A stretch of DNA of 24,446 nucleotides, taken from NCBI GenBank assembly GCA_000438115.1, contig FR903588.1, positions 6,145 through 30,590 of the forward strand, given 5' to 3'. Source of the stretch: Prevotella sp. CAG:617 (GTDB taxonomy: Bacteria; Bacteroidota; Bacteroidia; Bacteroidales; Bacteroidaceae). Numbering within the stretch: the stretch's first letter is position 1; each line of letters starts with the position of its first letter. The notes under the pieces are model-generated. The model was not told where the DNA came from. It searched no databases and worked only from the letters and a program-made list of their open reading frames with translations. Both the position numbers and the translations under genes were made by a program. This document shows positions 23,543 through 24,446 of this stretch, in pieces.

Positions 23543-24446
23543 AACTTCTGTTTGTCGTTCAGGGCGAGGGGCGCGGCCATCTCACCCAGGCACTTACGCT
23601 GGAACAAATGCTCCGACAGTCCGGTCACGAAGTAACAGCCATTCTGGTAGGGCGGAGCGAGGGGCGCAAGGTGCCCGACTTTTTCATGCGCCGCGCCCAG
23701 GCTCCGGTACACACGTTCAGCAGTCCGCAGTTCCGTCCGGCCTCCGCCAACCGACGTGCCGGCATCACCCGCAGCCTGGCCTACCATTTAAGCCATCTGG
23801 GGAGCGTGGGAGCCTCCGTCCGCTTTGTCTACCGTATGATTCAGGAGTCGGACGCCGATGCCGTCATCAACTTCTACGAAGTGGTCACGGGGCTCACCTA
23901 TCTCCTGCTGCGGCCTAAAATACCGATGATCTGCATCGCACACCAATACTATTTTCTTCATCCGCAGGCTCCGCTTCCGCCCCGAGCCAGCCGGATGCAG
24001 CTGGCCGCACTCAAGTTCTTCACCCGCCTCACCTCGGCCGGCGCCACCAAACGACTGGCGCTCTCGCTACGTCCCCTCGAGCCCTGCCCCGAACGGCGCC
24101 TGACAGTAGTGCCGCCGCTTCTGCGCCCCGAAGTACGGCAGCTGCGCCCCACCCCCGGCCAGTATATTCACGGATATATGGTGAATGCCGGTTTTGCCGC
24201 CGACGTGCGCCGCTGGCATGCCCGCCGCCCGCAAATACCGCTTCGTTTCTTCTGGGACGGTGCCTGCGGCTTGCGGCAGGAAGACCCTACCCTCTCCTTC
24301 CACGGCCTTGACGACAGAGCTTTTCTGCGCCAGCTGGCCGGATGCCGGGCCTACGCCACCACAGCCGGCTTCGAGTCGGTTGCCGAAGCCATGTATCTGG
24401 GAAAACCCGTACTGATGGTCCCCGCACATATCGAGCAGGAATGCAA
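23539..24446 (+). CDS. GT-B glycosyltransferase (3' end outside window)
   Basis: Opens at ATG 23539, overlapping the phosphoesterase stop by 4 nt, and stays open to the window end (302 codons seen). The N-terminal motif MKLLFVVQGEGRGHLTQA is the acceptor-side glycine loop of MurG/UGT-like GT-B enzymes. Near the end TTAGFESVAEAMYLGKP and PAHIEQECN match the donor-binding signature of this group (the Glyco_trans_1_3 type by my reading). The middle is Arg/Leu-rich, including INFYEVVTGLTYLLLRPKIPMICIAHQYYF. It probably transfers a sugar to a membrane lipid or envelope glycan, acting with the coupled phosphoesterase; donor and acceptor are unknown. Only the last few dozen residues should be missing. 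Confidence 0.87.
   Translation, partial: MKLLFVVQGEGRGHLTQALTLEQMLRQSGHEVTAILVGRSEGRKVPDFFMRRAQAPVHTFSSPQFRPASANRRAGITRSLAYHLSHLGSVGASVRFVYRMIQESDADAVINFYEVVTGLTYLLLRPKIPMICIAHQYYFLHPQAPLPPRASRMQLAALKFFTRLTSAGATKRLALSLRPLEPCPERRLTVVPPLLRPEVRQLRPTPGQYIHGYMVNAGFAADVRRWHARRPQIPLRFFWDGACGLRQEDPTLSFHGLDDRAFLRQLAGCRAYATTAGFESVAEAMYLGKPVLMVPAHIEQEC

Overview
The window is chromosomal DNA from a member of the Bacteroidales (Bacteroidota) with fairly high G+C. Reasons: the promoters I can see follow the Bacteroidetes pattern (-33 TTTG, -7 TAnnTTTG, 19-20 nt apart); starts lack Shine-Dalgarno sequences; and the gene set is typical of the group (thioester-less alpha-2-macroglobulin, Mrp without CxxC, ResB/CcsA pair, an enlarged PurF-like protein ahead of carAB, NfeD/SPFH pair). 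I cannot place it to genus. No tRNA, rRNA, CRISPR, transposase or phage gene is visible.

Layout. 1-4016 (+): 3' part of a large alpha-2-macroglobulin family gene, closed by a strong terminator. 4301-5404 (+): Mrp/ApbC-type P-loop ATPase with a full consensus promoter, then a terminator. 5486-7092 (+): resB-ccsA, two overlapping cytochrome c maturation genes. They end in a long hairpin shared with the convergent Bcr/CflA-type efflux gene (8407-7220, -). 8408-8974 is a 567-bp gene-free divergent region. 8975-9838 (+): AraC regulator. 9953-11716 (+): aspS. 12813-11929 (-): TraB/GumN-like protein. 14093-12963 (-): trypsin-like lipoprotein. 20645-14377 (-): purF-like gene, carA and carB as one operon, with a consensus promoter and a strong terminator. 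22465-21012 (-): NfeD-like and SPFH membrane protein pair. 22727-24446 (+): COG2908 metallophosphoesterase overlapping a GT-B glycosyltransferase that runs off the end.

How the genes work together. carA and carB make carbamoyl phosphate for pyrimidines and arginine. The PurF-like amidotransferase is translationally coupled to carA, so two glutamine-using enzymes sit under one promoter, and that promoter is flanked by two similar inverted repeats (GCGAA-N10/11-TTCGC). ResB and CcsA form one heme-handling complex. NfeD and the SPFH protein are a known membrane pair. The phosphoesterase and glycosyltransferase probably act on one envelope lipid or glycan.

The most unusual signal is not a gene. 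Four separate intergenic regions (about 4105-4167, 8689-8772, 12868-12951, 20889-20972) each carry three or four units repeating at exactly 21 bp. Each unit is a roughly 10-bp G+C box resembling AAGGTGCCGG followed by an A/T tract. Each array lies upstream of a gene and, in my reading, points towards it. 21 bp is two helical turns, so boxes and tracts would lie on one face of the DNA. I do not recognise a described element that matches this.
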